NCBI GenBank assembly: GCA_030544185.1
Contig: JAUNRO010000001.1
Location: 1 to 20,515, forward strand
DNA: 20,515 bases
Direction of reading: 5' to 3'
Source of the DNA: Propionibacteriaceae bacterium
GTDB lineage: Bacteria > Actinomycetota > Actinomycetes > Propionibacteriales > Propionibacteriaceae
Position numbers and translations under genes: made by a program
The notes under the pieces: generated by a model
Databases searched by the model: none
Told to the model about the DNA's origin: nothing
What the model saw: only the letters and a program-made list of their open reading frames with translations
Shown here: positions 1 to 7,551 of the stretch, one piece after another
Layout: each line of letters starts with the position of its first letter
How positions within the stretch are numbered: position 1 is the stretch's first letter

Positions 1-116
1 AGCCCGCGCCCACCGCCGAGCAGGAGCTCGCGGGCCAGGGGGCGGAGGAGCCGACGATCCGGGTGGAGCCCCGGCGCGCGGCCGCGGCGGAGTCCGAGCG
101 GGAGGCCGGGCAGTGA
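1..116 (+). CDS. C-terminal tail of upstream gene, probably the ABC transporter ATPase (partial)
   Basis: An open frame runs from the left edge (codons in phase with position 3) to TGA at 114-116. The visible 37 residues are hydrophilic and rich in Glu, Arg and Ala, with no recognisable domain. The stop overlaps the GTG start of the first permease in a GTGA arrangement, so the two genes are translationally coupled. In osmoprotectant ABC operons the gene before the permeases normally encodes the nucleotide-binding subunit (OpuCA/ProV type), and a charged variable tail after the CBS domains is compatible with that. The assignment rests on position only, since no ATPase motif lies inside the window. 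Confidence 0.55.
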   Translation, partial: PAPTAEQELAGQGAEEPTIRVEPRRAAAAESEREAGQ

Positions 117-796
117 TCGACTGGGCTTGGATCGAGCGCAACGTGCAGAACGTCGCCGCGTTGACCGGCCAGCACGCGCTCTGGTCGCTGGTCGCGGTGC
201 TCGCGGGCCTGATCCTGGCGCTGCCGGTCGGCTATGCCCTGTCCCGGACCGGACGCTCCTCCGGGGTCTGGCTGGCGATCGTCGGACTGCTCTATGCGAT
301 TCCATCGATCGCGTTGTTCGTGACGATGCCGCTGATTCTCGGGACGCGGATCCTGTCGCCCCTCAACGTCATCGGGGCGCTCGCGATCTATGTGTTCGCG
401 CTGATGGTCCGCAGCGTGCGGGACGGCTTCGCCGGGGTGGACCCGCTCGTGCGGCAGGCGGCGGTGGCGATGGGTTATGGGCCGGTCCGCCGGGTGCTCG
501 GGGTGGAGTTCCCGCTGGCGTTGCCCGTCGTGCTGTCGGGGCTGCGGGTGGCGACCGTGTCGACGATCTCTTTGGTCTCGGTCGGCGCGGTGATCGGCAA
601 CGGGGCGCTCGGGCAGCTGTTCGACCGCGGCTTCGCGGCCGGGTTCATGACACCGATCCTGCTGGGCATCGTGATCATCCTCATCATGGCGCTGCTGGCC
701 GACTTCTCGATCCTCGCGCTGCAGCGCGTGCTGTTGCCGTGGTTCGGCCTCGGGCCGAGCTCGGGTGGCCGTCGACTCCTGGGGGCGCGCCGATGA
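113..796 (+). CDS. Osmoprotectant ABC transporter permease (OpuCB/ProW family), first of two
   Basis: A 227-residue integral membrane permease of the glycine betaine/carnitine/choline ABC importer family. It forms half of the cytoplasmic-membrane channel through which the ligand from the binding protein is imported. About five to six hydrophobic helices are visible. Between them lies the cytoplasmic coupling loop that contacts the ATPase: an EAA-like motif around residues 114-145, reading QAAVAMGYG, then VEFPLALPVVLSGLR. The length matches OpuCB/OpuCD proteins (about 210-240). The GTG start overlaps the preceding stop (GTGA), and the TGA stop overlaps the next ATG (ATGA), so it sits mid-operon. 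The family is clear; the exact ligand (betaine, choline, ectoine or similar) cannot be read from the sequence. Confidence 0.9.
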   Translation: MIDWAWIERNVQNVAALTGQHALWSLVAVLAGLILALPVGYALSRTGRSSGVWLAIVGLLYAIPSIALFVTMPLILGTRILSPLNVIGALAIYVFALMVRSVRDGFAGVDPLVRQAAVAMGYGPVRRVLGVEFPLALPVVLSGLRVATVSTISLVSVGAVIGNGALGQLFDRGFAAGFMTPILLGIVIILIMALLADFSILALQRVLLPWFGLGPSSGGRRLLGARR

Positions 797-1512
797 ACCT
801 CTTCGACCATCTCCTTGATCCCGCCAATTGGTCCGGCGCGGAGGGCATCCCGGCGCGGCTGGGGGAGCACCTGGTCTATTCGGGAGCCAGCCTTGCCGCG
901 GCGATCGTCATCGCGTTGCCGATCGGCATCCTGATCGGGCACACCCGGCGCGGCAACGTGGTGGTCGCCGGGCTCGCGAATGCCACTCGGGCCCTGCCGA
1001 CCCTCGGCCTGCTCGTGCTGGTCGTGCTCCTGCTCGGGACCGGGTTTCTGCCCGTGGTCCTGGCGCTGACGGTGCTCGCGATCCCGCCGATCCTCAACGC
1101 GACGGTGGTGGGATTCCGGACGGCCGACCCGGATGCGGTCCTCGCGGCCGCCGCCATGGGCATGACCGGGCCGCAGCAGGTGGCCCGGGTGGAGTTCCCG
1201 CTGGCGTCCCCGCTCATCATCTCCGGCATCCGCAGTGCCGCCCTGCAGGTCATTGCGACCGCGACCGTGGCGGCGATGGCGGCCTCCGGCGGCCTGGGCC
1301 GCTATGTGCTGGATGGGCAGAAACGGGCTGATGGCTACCCTGAGATGATCACCGGGGCGCTGTTGGTGATGGCGCTGGCGCTGCTGGCCGACCTGCTGCT
1401 CGGCGGGCTGGCCCGATTCGCTCAACGTCGCACGACGGGTCGGCGCAAGGTGCGCACCGACCTCTTCGACGAGGCCGACCCAGGCCATGACCATGAAGGA
1501 GCTTCGGCATGA
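793..1512 (+). CDS. Osmoprotectant ABC transporter permease (OpuCD/ProW family), second of two
   Basis: A 239-residue paralogue of the preceding permease and its likely heterodimer partner. The ATG at 793 begins MNLFDHLLDPANW, a usual family N-terminus, and overlaps the previous stop as ATGA. The same frame stays open upstream to 127, but that stretch is a frame-shadow of the first permease and was excluded. The protein has about six hydrophobic segments and an EAA-type coupling loop (AVLAAAAMGMTGPQQVARVEFPLASPLIISG, split here as motif start AAAAMGMTG and end VEFPLASP). A charged cytoplasmic tail rich in Arg, Asp and His follows residue 205. Its stop overlaps the binding-protein start by four bases. 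Confidence 0.9.
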   Translation: MNLFDHLLDPANWSGAEGIPARLGEHLVYSGASLAAAIVIALPIGILIGHTRRGNVVVAGLANATRALPTLGLLVLVVLLLGTGFLPVVLALTVLAIPPILNATVVGFRTADPDAVLAAAAMGMTGPQQVARVEFPLASPLIISGIRSAALQVIATATVAAMAASGGLGRYVLDGQKRADGYPEMITGALLVMALALLADLLLGGLARFAQRRTTGRRKVRTDLFDEADPGHDHEGASA

Positions 1513-2444
1513 AGCGCAGGACTCTGCTCACCCTCGGCGCGGCCGCGGCCGCCGCCATCCCTCTCGCCGCGTGCGGGGTGGACCAGAACCCACTGGAGCC
1601 CGAGGGCTCGCCCGCCGCAGGTGACGGCGCTCCCGCCCCGCCCGGCGCCATCGTCGTCGGCTCGGCCAACTTCACCGAGTCGATGGTGATCGCCGAGCTC
1701 TATGCCCAGGCCCTGAAGGCCCAGGACATCGACGCCTCCACCCGGCACGGCATCGGCAGCCGCGAGGTCTATCTCCGCGCACTGCGCGACGGCTCGATCC
1801 AGGCGGTGCCGGAATACGGCGGGAACCTCCTGCAATATGTCGACGCGGAGAATCCGGCGGGCACCCCCGAGGAGATCGCCCAGGCACTCGGCGAGCAGGT
1901 CGGCCCCGAGCTGGCCGTCCTCAATGCTGCGGAAGCCGCGAATCAGGACGTCTATTGCGTGACCCGGGCGTACGCCGAGGAGCACGGGCTCACCTCTCTC
2001 GCCGACCTGCAGAAGATCGCGAGCGACGCGATCCTGGGCGGGCCGGCCGAGCTGAAAGACCGGCCCTATGGTCCGCCCGGGCTGGAGGGCATCTATCGGG
2101 CGACGTTCCGGGAATTCCGCACCTATGACGCGCTCGCGGTCAAGGTGCGCGATCTCACCTCGAACACGATCCAGGTCGCGACCTTCTTCACCACCGATGC
2201 GGCGATCGCCGACAACGACCTGGTCATGCTCACCGACCCGGAGCTGATGATCCTGCCGCAGAACGTGATCCCGCTCGTGCAGGCGGGTGTGCGGGACAAC
2301 GCCGCCGCCGTCGAGGCCATCAATGCGGTCCAGGCCGCGCTGCGCACCGAGGACTTGACGGCGATGAACAAGCGGGTGGATACGGATCGGCTGGATCCCG
2401 CTGAAGCCGCTGGCGACTGGCTGAAGGAGAAGGCCCTGGTGTGA
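1509..2444 (+). CDS. Glycine betaine/osmoprotectant-binding lipoprotein (OpuCC/ProX family)
   Basis: A 311-residue substrate-binding protein that delivers a quaternary-amine osmolyte to the two permeases. The N-terminus is a lipoprotein signal peptide: MKRR, a hydrophobic Ala/Leu core, then the lipobox L19-A20-A21-C22, so the mature protein should be lipid-anchored outside the membrane. The ligand domain (PF04069 type) shows the family opening [19 protein letters not shown], then [13 protein letters not shown] and [10 protein letters not shown]. Several Tyr residues (for example in QDVYCV and GIYRATF) are candidates for the aromatic cage that holds a trimethylammonium group. It starts in an ATGA overlap with the permease and completes the operon. 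The operon promoter lies left of the window; high-osmolarity induction is likely from the family but not visible here. Confidence 0.9.
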   Translation: MKRRTLLTLGAAAAAAIPLAACGVDQNPLEPEGSPAAGDGAPAPPGAIVVGSANFTESMVIAELYAQALKAQDIDASTRHGIGSREVYLRALRDGSIQAVPEYGGNLLQYVDAENPAGTPEEIAQALGEQVGPELAVLNAAEAANQDVYCVTRAYAEEHGLTSLADLQKIASDAILGGPAELKDRPYGPPGLEGIYRATFREFRTYDALAVKVRDLTSNTIQVATFFTTDAAIADNDLVMLTDPELMILPQNVIPLVQAGVRDNAAAVEAINAVQAALRTEDLTAMNKRVDTDRLDPAEAAGDWLKEKALV

Positions 2445-2463
2445 GCGTGAGAGGATCACGCCC

Positions 2464-3153
2464 ATGACGGCACTGCCCCGGGCCGAGCTGGCCCAGCTCA
2501 TCGATCACACCCTGCTCAAGCCGGAGGCGACCGCTGCTGACGTGCGGGCGCTCGCCGCGGAGGCGGTGGAGCTCGGGACCTATTCGATCTGTGTCTCGCC
2601 CTCGATGCTGACCCCCGCGATGCTCGGTGGCGTTCCGCTGGAGCTGGGTGCGGTCAAGGTCGCCGCGGTGTGCGGCTTCCCCTCCGGCAAGCACATCTTT
2701 GAGGTGAAGGCGCTCGAGGCGGCCCGAGCCGTAGCCGACGGCGCCCACGAGATCGACATGGTGATCGATGTCGGGGCATTGCGGGCGGGGCAGTTGGATC
2801 TCGTCACCGCCGATATCCGGGCGGTCCGCGAGGCGGCCCGCGAAGCGGTGCTCAAGGTCATCATCGAGTCCGCCGCGCTCACCGACGACCAGATCGTCGC
2901 CGCCTGCCGCGCCGCCGAGGAGGCGCTGGCCGATTTCGTCAAGACCTCGACCGGATTCCATCCCGCCGGCGGCGCGTCGGTGGCCGCCGTCCGGCTCATG
3001 CGGGAGACGGTCGGGGATCGGCTCGGGGTCAAGGCCTCGGGCGGGATCCGCGACTATGACACCGCGGTCGCCATGATCGAGGCCGGGGCGACCAGGCTGG
3101 GGTTGTCCGGCTCGCGTGCGGTCCTCGACGGCGCCGGCCCGGCCGACAACTAG
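2464..3153 (+). CDS. deoC: Deoxyribose-phosphate aldolase
   Basis: A 229-residue class I aldolase that reversibly splits 2-deoxyribose 5-phosphate into acetaldehyde and glyceraldehyde 3-phosphate in cytoplasmic deoxynucleoside catabolism. Landmarks are the opening [13 protein letters not shown]96-I-D98-M-V with the catalytic Asp, the Schiff-base Lys160 in VKTSTGF, and Lys190 in VKASGGIRD. All three catalytic positions (equivalent to E. coli D102, K167 and K201) are present and the length is normal for the short bacterial form. The ATG lies 19 bases after the transporter operon stop, with an AGAGGA ribosome-binding site about 9 bases upstream. It could be cotranscribed with the transporter, but the functional link looks incidental. 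No deoA, deoB or deoD gene is adjacent. Confidence 0.95.
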   Translation: MTALPRAELAQLIDHTLLKPEATAADVRALAAEAVELGTYSICVSPSMLTPAMLGGVPLELGAVKVAAVCGFPSGKHIFEVKALEAARAVADGAHEIDMVIDVGALRAGQLDLVTADIRAVREAAREAVLKVIIESAALTDDQIVAACRAAEEALADFVKTSTGFHPAGGASVAAVRLMRETVGDRLGVKASGGIRDYDTAVAMIEAGATRLGLSGSRAVLDGAGPADN

Positions 3154-3162
3154 TCTGGCCAC

Positions 3163-4251
3163 GTGTCGAGCTTCGATTTCGGGGGCGGGCCCGGACCCAC
3201 GCGACCCACCGAGCCCCAACAGCCGATGGGTCAGCCCCAGCAGCAGCCCGGTGACGCGCCACCGCATCCGGCGCAACGGCCGCAGCCCGGCGCCCCCGCG
3301 CCGGCTCCCGGCAAGCCCGGGCCCGGTGGTGGGATCACCCCGGTGGGGGTGGTGTCGTTGCTGGTCCTGCTCGCGATCATGTTGGGCATCGCCTGGCTCG
3401 GCAATCGCTTCTGGCCGATCAACTCCGGCATCGACTCCGCTTGGCGCAGCGTCGATGGAAATGCGAAGGAGCTGACCTCGTTCCTGCGCTCCGAGGGGTT
3501 CAGCTGTTCCGACGAGGGCGGGACCACCGAAGAGCACTTCCACCGGCTGTGCGCGAACTATTCAGACACGAGCAAGGTCGCCATCGAGTTCGCCGGGCCC
3601 AGCAGCGGTGAGATCATGCGCGTCCACGCGACCTCACCGACGGGCTGGACCCAGGAGAACCGGGCCGCCGCCGAGCGGGCGATCGAGCTGAGCGTGCCGG
3701 ACCAGAACTCCCAAGCCGCGGCCAAGTCGATCCTTGCCGCCGGTCCGAGTTCCACGCAGGAGGCCAGCGGTCCCTGGGGCAGCGCTGGCTATGGCACTGA
3801 CGATGCCTTCAACGTCGCGCGGACGTGGACAGGCCCGGCCGCTGGGGCGTACATTCCAGGCGATCTCAACGGCGTCCGTGCCAAGGCCCATCAGGCCGGC
3901 TATCGCTGCGATGAAGGCATCGAGACCATGCGGTGCGAGCGCGTCGCCAACGGTGCGAACTGGACGTTCACCGCCACGCAGTCGGCTGACCCCGGATTCC
4001 TCAGCGGCGTCACGTTCAACGCCCGGGTCACCGATGTCGACCAGATCGACCCGGCGGAGGAGCTGAAGGTCGTGCTCCCGGGCAGCGGCGAGGTGAATCG
4101 GATCCGGTGGTTCGTCCGGACAGCCGATCAGCGGACCGGCCATGCCGGCTTCGCCCGCGGGGTCCGCGTCGACTATGCGGTCACCCCCGCCGACGTGTCG
4201 ATCGACGCCGCCACGGTGTGCCGCGCCGATGGCGAGGCCGTGAGCTGCTGA
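3163..4251 (+). CDS. Single-pass membrane protein with Pro/Gln-rich N-terminus and duplicated two-Cys module; function unknown
   Basis: A 362-residue protein not recognised as a named family. Residues 1-57 are a cytoplasmic low-complexity Pro/Gln/Gly segment. One transmembrane helix spans about 59-80, and residues 85-362 should lie outside the cell. The outer part holds two similar modules, each with an EGF-C or GY-C core: residues 96-180 with Cys115 and Cys130, and 228-306 with Cys249 and Cys258. A last pair, Cys353 and Cys362, sits at the C-terminus. All six cysteines lie on the outer side, suggesting three disulphides. The GTG start is nine bases after deoC and has no obvious Shine-Dalgarno sequence. 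The N-terminus SSFDFGGG is plausible and no better start precedes the helix. The role is unknown; an envelope or secreted-domain role is only an inference. Confidence 0.8.
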   Translation: MSSFDFGGGPGPTRPTEPQQPMGQPQQQPGDAPPHPAQRPQPGAPAPAPGKPGPGGGITPVGVVSLLVLLAIMLGIAWLGNRFWPINSGIDSAWRSVDGNAKELTSFLRSEGFSCSDEGGTTEEHFHRLCANYSDTSKVAIEFAGPSSGEIMRVHATSPTGWTQENRAAAERAIELSVPDQNSQAAAKSILAAGPSSTQEASGPWGSAGYGTDDAFNVARTWTGPAAGAYIPGDLNGVRAKAHQAGYRCDEGIETMRCERVANGANWTFTATQSADPGFLSGVTFNARVTDVDQIDPAEELKVVLPGSGEVNRIRWFVRTADQRTGHAGFARGVRVDYAVTPADVSIDAATVCRADGEAVSC

Positions 4252-4280
4252 GCCCTCGGCGGTTGTGTCACGCTGGAGCC

Positions 4281-4550
4281 ATGTGTCGCAACATCCGCAC
4301 CCTGCACAACTTCGAGCCGCCGGCGACCGACGATGAGGTCCATGCGGCCGCGCTGCAATACGTCCGCAAGATCGCCGGCACGGCCAAGCCCAGCCAGGCG
4401 AATCAGGCGGCTTTCGACGCGGCCGTCGAGGAGATCGCCGCAGTTACGCGGCGCCTCGTCGACGAACTCGTGACCTCCGCGCCGCCCAAGAACCGCGACG
4501 AGGAGGCGGCCAAGGCCAAGGAGCGCTCCCGCGCCCGGTTTGCCTCCTGA
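4281..4550 (+). CDS. DUF2277 family protein
   Basis: An 89-residue soluble protein beginning MCRNIRTLHNFEPPATDDEV, the diagnostic start of the DUF2277 family, which is common in actinobacteria and has no established function. The remainder is helical: AALQYVRKIAGTAKPSQANQ, AFDAAVEEIAAVTRRLVDELV, then a basic tail. The frame is open from 4107, but the conserved family N-terminus fixes the start at 4281. The nearest GGAG lies only two bases before the ATG, so the ribosome-binding site is poor. The gene follows the six-cysteine membrane protein by 29 bases and converges with the DoxX-like gene. Family membership is confident; biochemical role is unknown. Confidence 0.9.
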   Translation: MCRNIRTLHNFEPPATDDEVHAAALQYVRKIAGTAKPSQANQAAFDAAVEEIAAVTRRLVDELVTSAPPKNRDEEAAKAKERSRARFAS

Positions 4551-4553
4551 GAG

Positions 4554-4573
4554 GGCGCCCGGGCGATGGCGCC
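4554..4573. terminator. Possible hairpin between convergent genes
   Basis: Two copies of GGCGCC (4554-4559 and 4568-4573) can pair across an 8-base loop immediately after the DUF2277 stop and before the end of the convergent DoxX-like gene. There is no T-run, and very GC-rich sequence forms such stems by chance, so this is a weak call. Confidence 0.25.
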
Positions 4574-4611
4574 GGGGCCGCGCTGTGGCGTTCCTGTGCG
4601 TACGCGGTGGA

Positions 4612-5106
4612 TCAGGCGGGCCCGGCGTCACTGCGCGTGGCGCCACCGCGGGTCGTCCCGAAGTCCTCATCCAGCAGCGGATCGGTGTCCTTGCTGCGGC
4701 GGAACAGCGAGTCGATCGCGAGCCGGCCGGCGCCGAAGACCACGAAGATCAGAGCCAGAGCCGCCTGGATCGCGTTGTATTCATAGCCGCCGTTCTCCAA
4801 CCACGGCCCGTGGAACCACTTCGTCCACGCGATGATCATCGCCTGCTGCACCACGATCGCGATCGCCACCAACGGGGTCAGCAGCCCGAAGATCAGGAAT
4901 ACTCCGCCGATGATCTCCAGCAGTGTCGCGCCCCAGGCCATCACCTCGGGCGCCGGTGTGCTGAACTGCTGCACATAGTCGATCTGGGACTGCATCCCGC
5001 CCTCGGACGTCCAGCGGCGCCAGCCGCGGAACACCAACACCGCGCCGAGCGCGATGCGAACGATGAGCAGAACGAGGTCCCGCAGGACCTTCAGCAAACC
5101 CGACAT
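4612..5106 (-). CDS. DoxX family integral membrane protein
   Basis: A 164-residue four-helix membrane protein of the DoxX/SURF4-like superfamily. Members are often linked to redox or thiol stress and quinone-associated processes, but most are uncharacterised. Visible helices cover about residues 8-27 (LVLLIVRIALGAVLVFRG), two helices in 57-97 containing the family-typical LLEIIGGVFLIFGLLTPL, and a last one near 118-138 (ALALIFVVFGAGRLAID). A charged cytoplasmic tail follows. The ATG at 5106 has a strong GGGAGGA site just upstream. The frame extends to 5244, but those extra residues are Arg-rich and unlike the family, so the shorter start was chosen. It stands alone after the intergenic palindrome. 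Confidence 0.85.
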   Translation of the reverse strand: MSGLLKVLRDLVLLIVRIALGAVLVFRGWRRWTSEGGMQSQIDYVQQFSTPAPEVMAWGATLLEIIGGVFLIFGLLTPLVAIAIVVQQAMIIAWTKWFHGPWLENGGYEYNAIQAALALIFVVFGAGRLAIDSLFRRSKDTDPLLDEDFGTTRGGATRSDAGPA

Positions 5107-5383
5107 GTGTCCTCCCCTGCAGCCGACCTTGTCAGGGTAACGGTGATCCGCCCGCCAGCTCTTGACCGAAGGGCGGTGTCTGCGGACCCATTTCCGAGGA
5201 CGAGATCTGCGCACACGGTGAGAACTGACGGGCCGTCCCGGCACCTCGATGGTGCCCGCATGTGTCGCCTGCCATGGACCCGGGGTGCGAAATTTCGTGC
5301 CTGAGACGGGGGTGCATCTGGATTATCCATCTGCACCCCCGGCTGAGGCCCGAAATTGCGTGAACCCCCGGGAGACCCCCGGT
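5107..5383. other. 277-bp intergenic region between the MFS and DoxX-like genes
   Basis: This is one of the longer non-coding stretches in the window. It holds the DoxX ribosome-binding site, a small hairpin (GGCACC at 5240-5245 with GGTGCC at 5251-5256), and the long imperfect palindrome described separately. Short open frames on both strands cross it, but they only reflect the palindrome and have no ribosome-binding site. No convincing promoter for the DoxX-like gene was found, although a TAnnnT-type hexamer (TACCCT, minus strand, near 5137) is possible. Confidence 0.5.
5289..5359. repeat. Long imperfect palindrome (about 31-bp arms, 9-bp loop)
   Basis: The left arm 5289-5319 and right arm 5329-5359 are reverse complements at about 24 of 31 positions, including blocks AATTTCG/CGAAATT and GGGGGTGCA/TGCACCCCC. 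The loop region is GGATTATCC. Similarity continues weakly outwards towards GGGGT and ACCCCC near 5281 and 5364. It begins about 25 bases beyond the stop of the minus-strand MFS gene, so it could end that transcript. Its size and internal mismatches look more like a dispersed palindromic intergenic element than a simple terminator. Confidence 0.7.
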
Positions 5384-6607
5384 TCAGGGCGCGATCGGCT
5401 TGATCCGGCGCAACAGCAGGGCCAGGCCGAGGGCAACGAGCCAGAGCGCAGCGACCAGCGCGGTGACCCCGGTCCAGTGGAACCGGTCCCAGGCGCCGCC
5501 GACGAGCCCGCCGAAGATCGACGAACCGAGGTAGTACGCGAAGAGATACAGCGAGGCGGCCTGGCCGGCCCCGCCGCCACGGGCGGCCGACCGGGCCGCC
5601 ACCCACCCACTGGCGACACCGTGGGCGGCGAAGAACCCGGCGGTCATCACCACCATGCCGAGGATCAGCACCGGCAGGGGCCGGGCCATCATGATCGTCA
5701 ATCCGGCCAGACACATGACCACGGCCCAGGGCACGACGCTGCGGTGGCCGTGCCGGTCCGCGAGCCGGCCGGCGTACGAACTCGAGAACGACCCGATCGC
5801 ATAACTCGCGAAGACCAGCGACGCGAGCGACAGCGGCAGCGCATAGGGCGGCTCGGCCAGCCGGAAGCCCATCGCGTTGTAGACCGCGACGAATCCGCCC
5901 ATCAGCGTCCCGGAGATGCCATAGAGCGCGAGCAGCGCCGGGTCGGACACGGCGCGCGCGAACAGTTTCAGGATCACCGAGGGCCGCGCCAGGAGCGGGC
6001 GGAAGTTCCTAGAGCGCGGCAGGAAGATCAGCACGACCACCGCGCAGGCGAGGCCCACCAGGCCGATCGTCGCGGTGGCCAAGCGCCAGCCGAGCAGGTC
6101 GGTCACCGCGCCCACGATCAGCCGGCCGCTCATCCCGCCGATCGCGGTGCCGCCGATATAGAGCCCGGTCGCACGCGAGGAGGCGGAGGCGTGGACTTCC
6201 TCGCGGAGGTACGCCGTCGCGACCGCGGGAAGACCCGCGAGCGTGAAGCCCTGGAGCAGGCGCAGGCCGAGCAGGATCTCCCAGGTCGGTGCCAGCGCGC
6301 AGGCGATGCCGACCGCGCTCGAGGCGAACAGGGAGATGAGCATCAACGGCGTGCGCCCCCACAGTTCGGTCGAGGGACCCGCCAGCAACAGCGCGACGCC
6401 CAGCCCCAGGGTGCCGAGCGAGACCGCGAGGGTCGCGGAGGTGGCGGTGACCTGGAACTGGGCGACGAGTTCGGGCAGCAGCGGTTGTGGCACATAGAGC
6501 AGAGCGAAGGTGGCGAGCCCGGCGAGGAACAGGCAGAGGGTGATGCGACGGTACGCCGGGTCGCCGGGTCGGTGCCCCGGCTGGCGAGGGGGTGGGGTCT
6601 CGGTCAG
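5384..6607 (-). CDS. MFS transporter (YnfM-like drug/metabolite exporter family), probable CTG start
   Basis: A 407-residue major facilitator, probably a proton-driven exporter of unknown substrate. It has about twelve helices in two halves. The first-half motif-A region is GPSTELWGRTPLM; the second-half equivalent is AGRLADRHGHRS. The first usual start codon in frame (GTG 6493) would fall inside helix 1, cutting off ITLCLFLAGLATFALLY, which matches the first helix of this family. The frame continues upstream without ATG or GTG to CTG at 6607. That codon overlaps the previous gene's stop as CTGA and has GAGGAG at 6614-6619, six bases before it. I therefore place the start at CTG 6607. The family is clear; the substrate and start codon need experiment. 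Confidence 0.82.
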   Translation of the reverse strand: MTETPPPRQPGHRPGDPAYRRITLCLFLAGLATFALLYVPQPLLPELVAQFQVTATSATLAVSLGTLGLGVALLLAGPSTELWGRTPLMLISLFASSAVGIACALAPTWEILLGLRLLQGFTLAGLPAVATAYLREEVHASASSRATGLYIGGTAIGGMSGRLIVGAVTDLLGWRLATATIGLVGLACAVVVLIFLPRSRNFRPLLARPSVILKLFARAVSDPALLALYGISGTLMGGFVAVYNAMGFRLAEPPYALPLSLASLVFASYAIGSFSSSYAGRLADRHGHRSVVPWAVVMCLAGLTIMMARPLPVLILGMVVMTAGFFAAHGVASGWVAARSAARGGGAGQAASLYLFAYYLGSSIFGGLVGGAWDRFHWTGVTALVAALWLVALGLALLLRRIKPIAP

Positions 6608-7317
6608 GGCTGACTCCTCGGCAGCTCCGGCCCGGCCGTGCGGACCATGCTCTGCAGCGTCGTGAAGTTGCCGGGACCGTGCCGGGTCTCATCGCTGAAC
6701 GCGCGGAGTTGGTCGAGCACGCGCACATCCTCCTCCGGGGGCAGCACCGCGAGGGTGCGCGCGATCGCGATGGCCGTGCGCGGATCGTGCACGGCGTTCC
6801 AGAGCAGTTCGGTCGCCGAGAGCTTCGCCCCGGGGTGGCGGCACGTCTTGTTGTAGCCGGCGATCTCACCCTCGATGTCGATCAGCGCCTGCGCATGCTC
6901 CCCGCTCACCTGGACCACGTGGGCCGACTGGGCGATGCCCTGGCGCCAGCGCGTGAGCACCGAGAGGCCGGCGGCCACGAGTGCGATCAGGAACAGCGGG
7001 ACGATGATGAGCGCCGCCGGAACATAGTCGCTCGCGAACACCGCTGCGATCCCGCTGCCCGCACCCAGTCCCACCGCGCCGGCGATCACGGTGGGCGCGA
7101 CGATCTGGCCGAACAGGACGCGCCGGTTGGTCGGGGCGTACGCCAGCGCCGCCACCCGGCGATGCCGGCGGCTCAGCCCCGGATTCGTCATCGTCCAGGT
7201 CGGGCCGCCGGAGCCGTTGGTGACCCAGCGCGTGACAGCGAGCCTGGGCAGATCGGGGGTCGGGCCGGGCTGGGGACGGACAGCGGACGGGTCGACGAGC
7301 ACGGTGCGACTGTTCAT
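6604..7317 (-). CDS. Two-helix membrane protein of unknown function
   Basis: A 237-residue protein that I do not recognise. The N-terminal 65 residues are hydrophilic and contain Pro/Arg-rich stretches. Two transmembrane helices follow at about 68-92 (VAPTVIAGAVGLGAGSGIAA) and 98-122 (PAALIIVPLFLIALVAAG). The C-terminal 115 residues are soluble and probably cytoplasmic, with a helical ALIDIEGEIAGYNK region and TAIAIARTLAVLPPEEDVRVLDQL. The start ATG at 7317 was chosen because sequence further upstream in the frame is low-quality Arg/Gly-rich translation and lies in the divergent intergenic region. Its stop forms a CTGA overlap with the proposed MFS start, so the two genes look cotranscribed and coupled. 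Confidence 0.7.
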   Translation of the reverse strand: MNSRTVLVDPSAVRPQPGPTPDLPRLAVTRWVTNGSGGPTWTMTNPGLSRRHRRVAALAYAPTNRRVLFGQIVAPTVIAGAVGLGAGSGIAAVFASDYVPAALIIVPLFLIALVAAGLSVLTRWRQGIAQSAHVVQVSGEHAQALIDIEGEIAGYNKTCRHPGAKLSATELLWNAVHDPRTAIAIARTLAVLPPEEDVRVLDQLRAFSDETRHGPGNFTTLQSMVRTAGPELPRSQP

Positions 7318-7551
7318 GCTGCGTGGGACCCCCTCGGATTCGGACCGGTTCCAATCTAACCCGCGGGGGCGATCCGGGGTCGGCGATCGGCCAGGGTGAA
7401 CTCGGGTGCACGGGATGGAAAACATCTGGCAACCACAGGCCAAGAATCGACCGCGTGGGCAGGATGAAGAGCACACGAACGAGCCCGGACCTCCGTGGCC
7501 CCCCGTGGAGATGCCGGCGCCGAGGCCGGCCTTTGTGGAAGGAGCCCGCCC
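7318..7551. promoter_or_regulatory. Divergent intergenic region upstream of the two-helix protein and the sugar transporter
   Basis: These 234 bases separate two divergently transcribed genes and must hold both promoters. The stretch around 7415-7460 is less GC-rich than its surroundings. A near-palindrome GGACCGGTTCC lies at 7342-7352, and a GCCGGC/GCCGGC stem at 7513-7530 precedes the transporter's ribosome-binding site GGAAGGAG (7537-7544). No hexamer pair was convincing enough to call a promoter. Confidence 0.4.

Noticed and set aside
828..1331. 167-residue plus-strand frame inside the second permease
   Set aside because: Arg/Gly/Ala-rich frame shadow; the overlapping frame encodes a clear permease with an EAA loop.
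2320..3543. 407-residue minus-strand frame
   Set aside because: Antisense to the binding-protein end, deoC and the six-Cys gene; low-complexity and without recognisable features.
5091..5317. Short minus-strand frames across the intergenic palindrome
   Set aside because: They mirror the peptide read from the other strand because the DNA is palindromic; no start signals.
5249..6613. 454-residue plus-strand frame
   Set aside because: Antisense to the MFS gene; Arg/Glu/Gln-rich, no ribosome-binding site, and its beginning is the palindrome.
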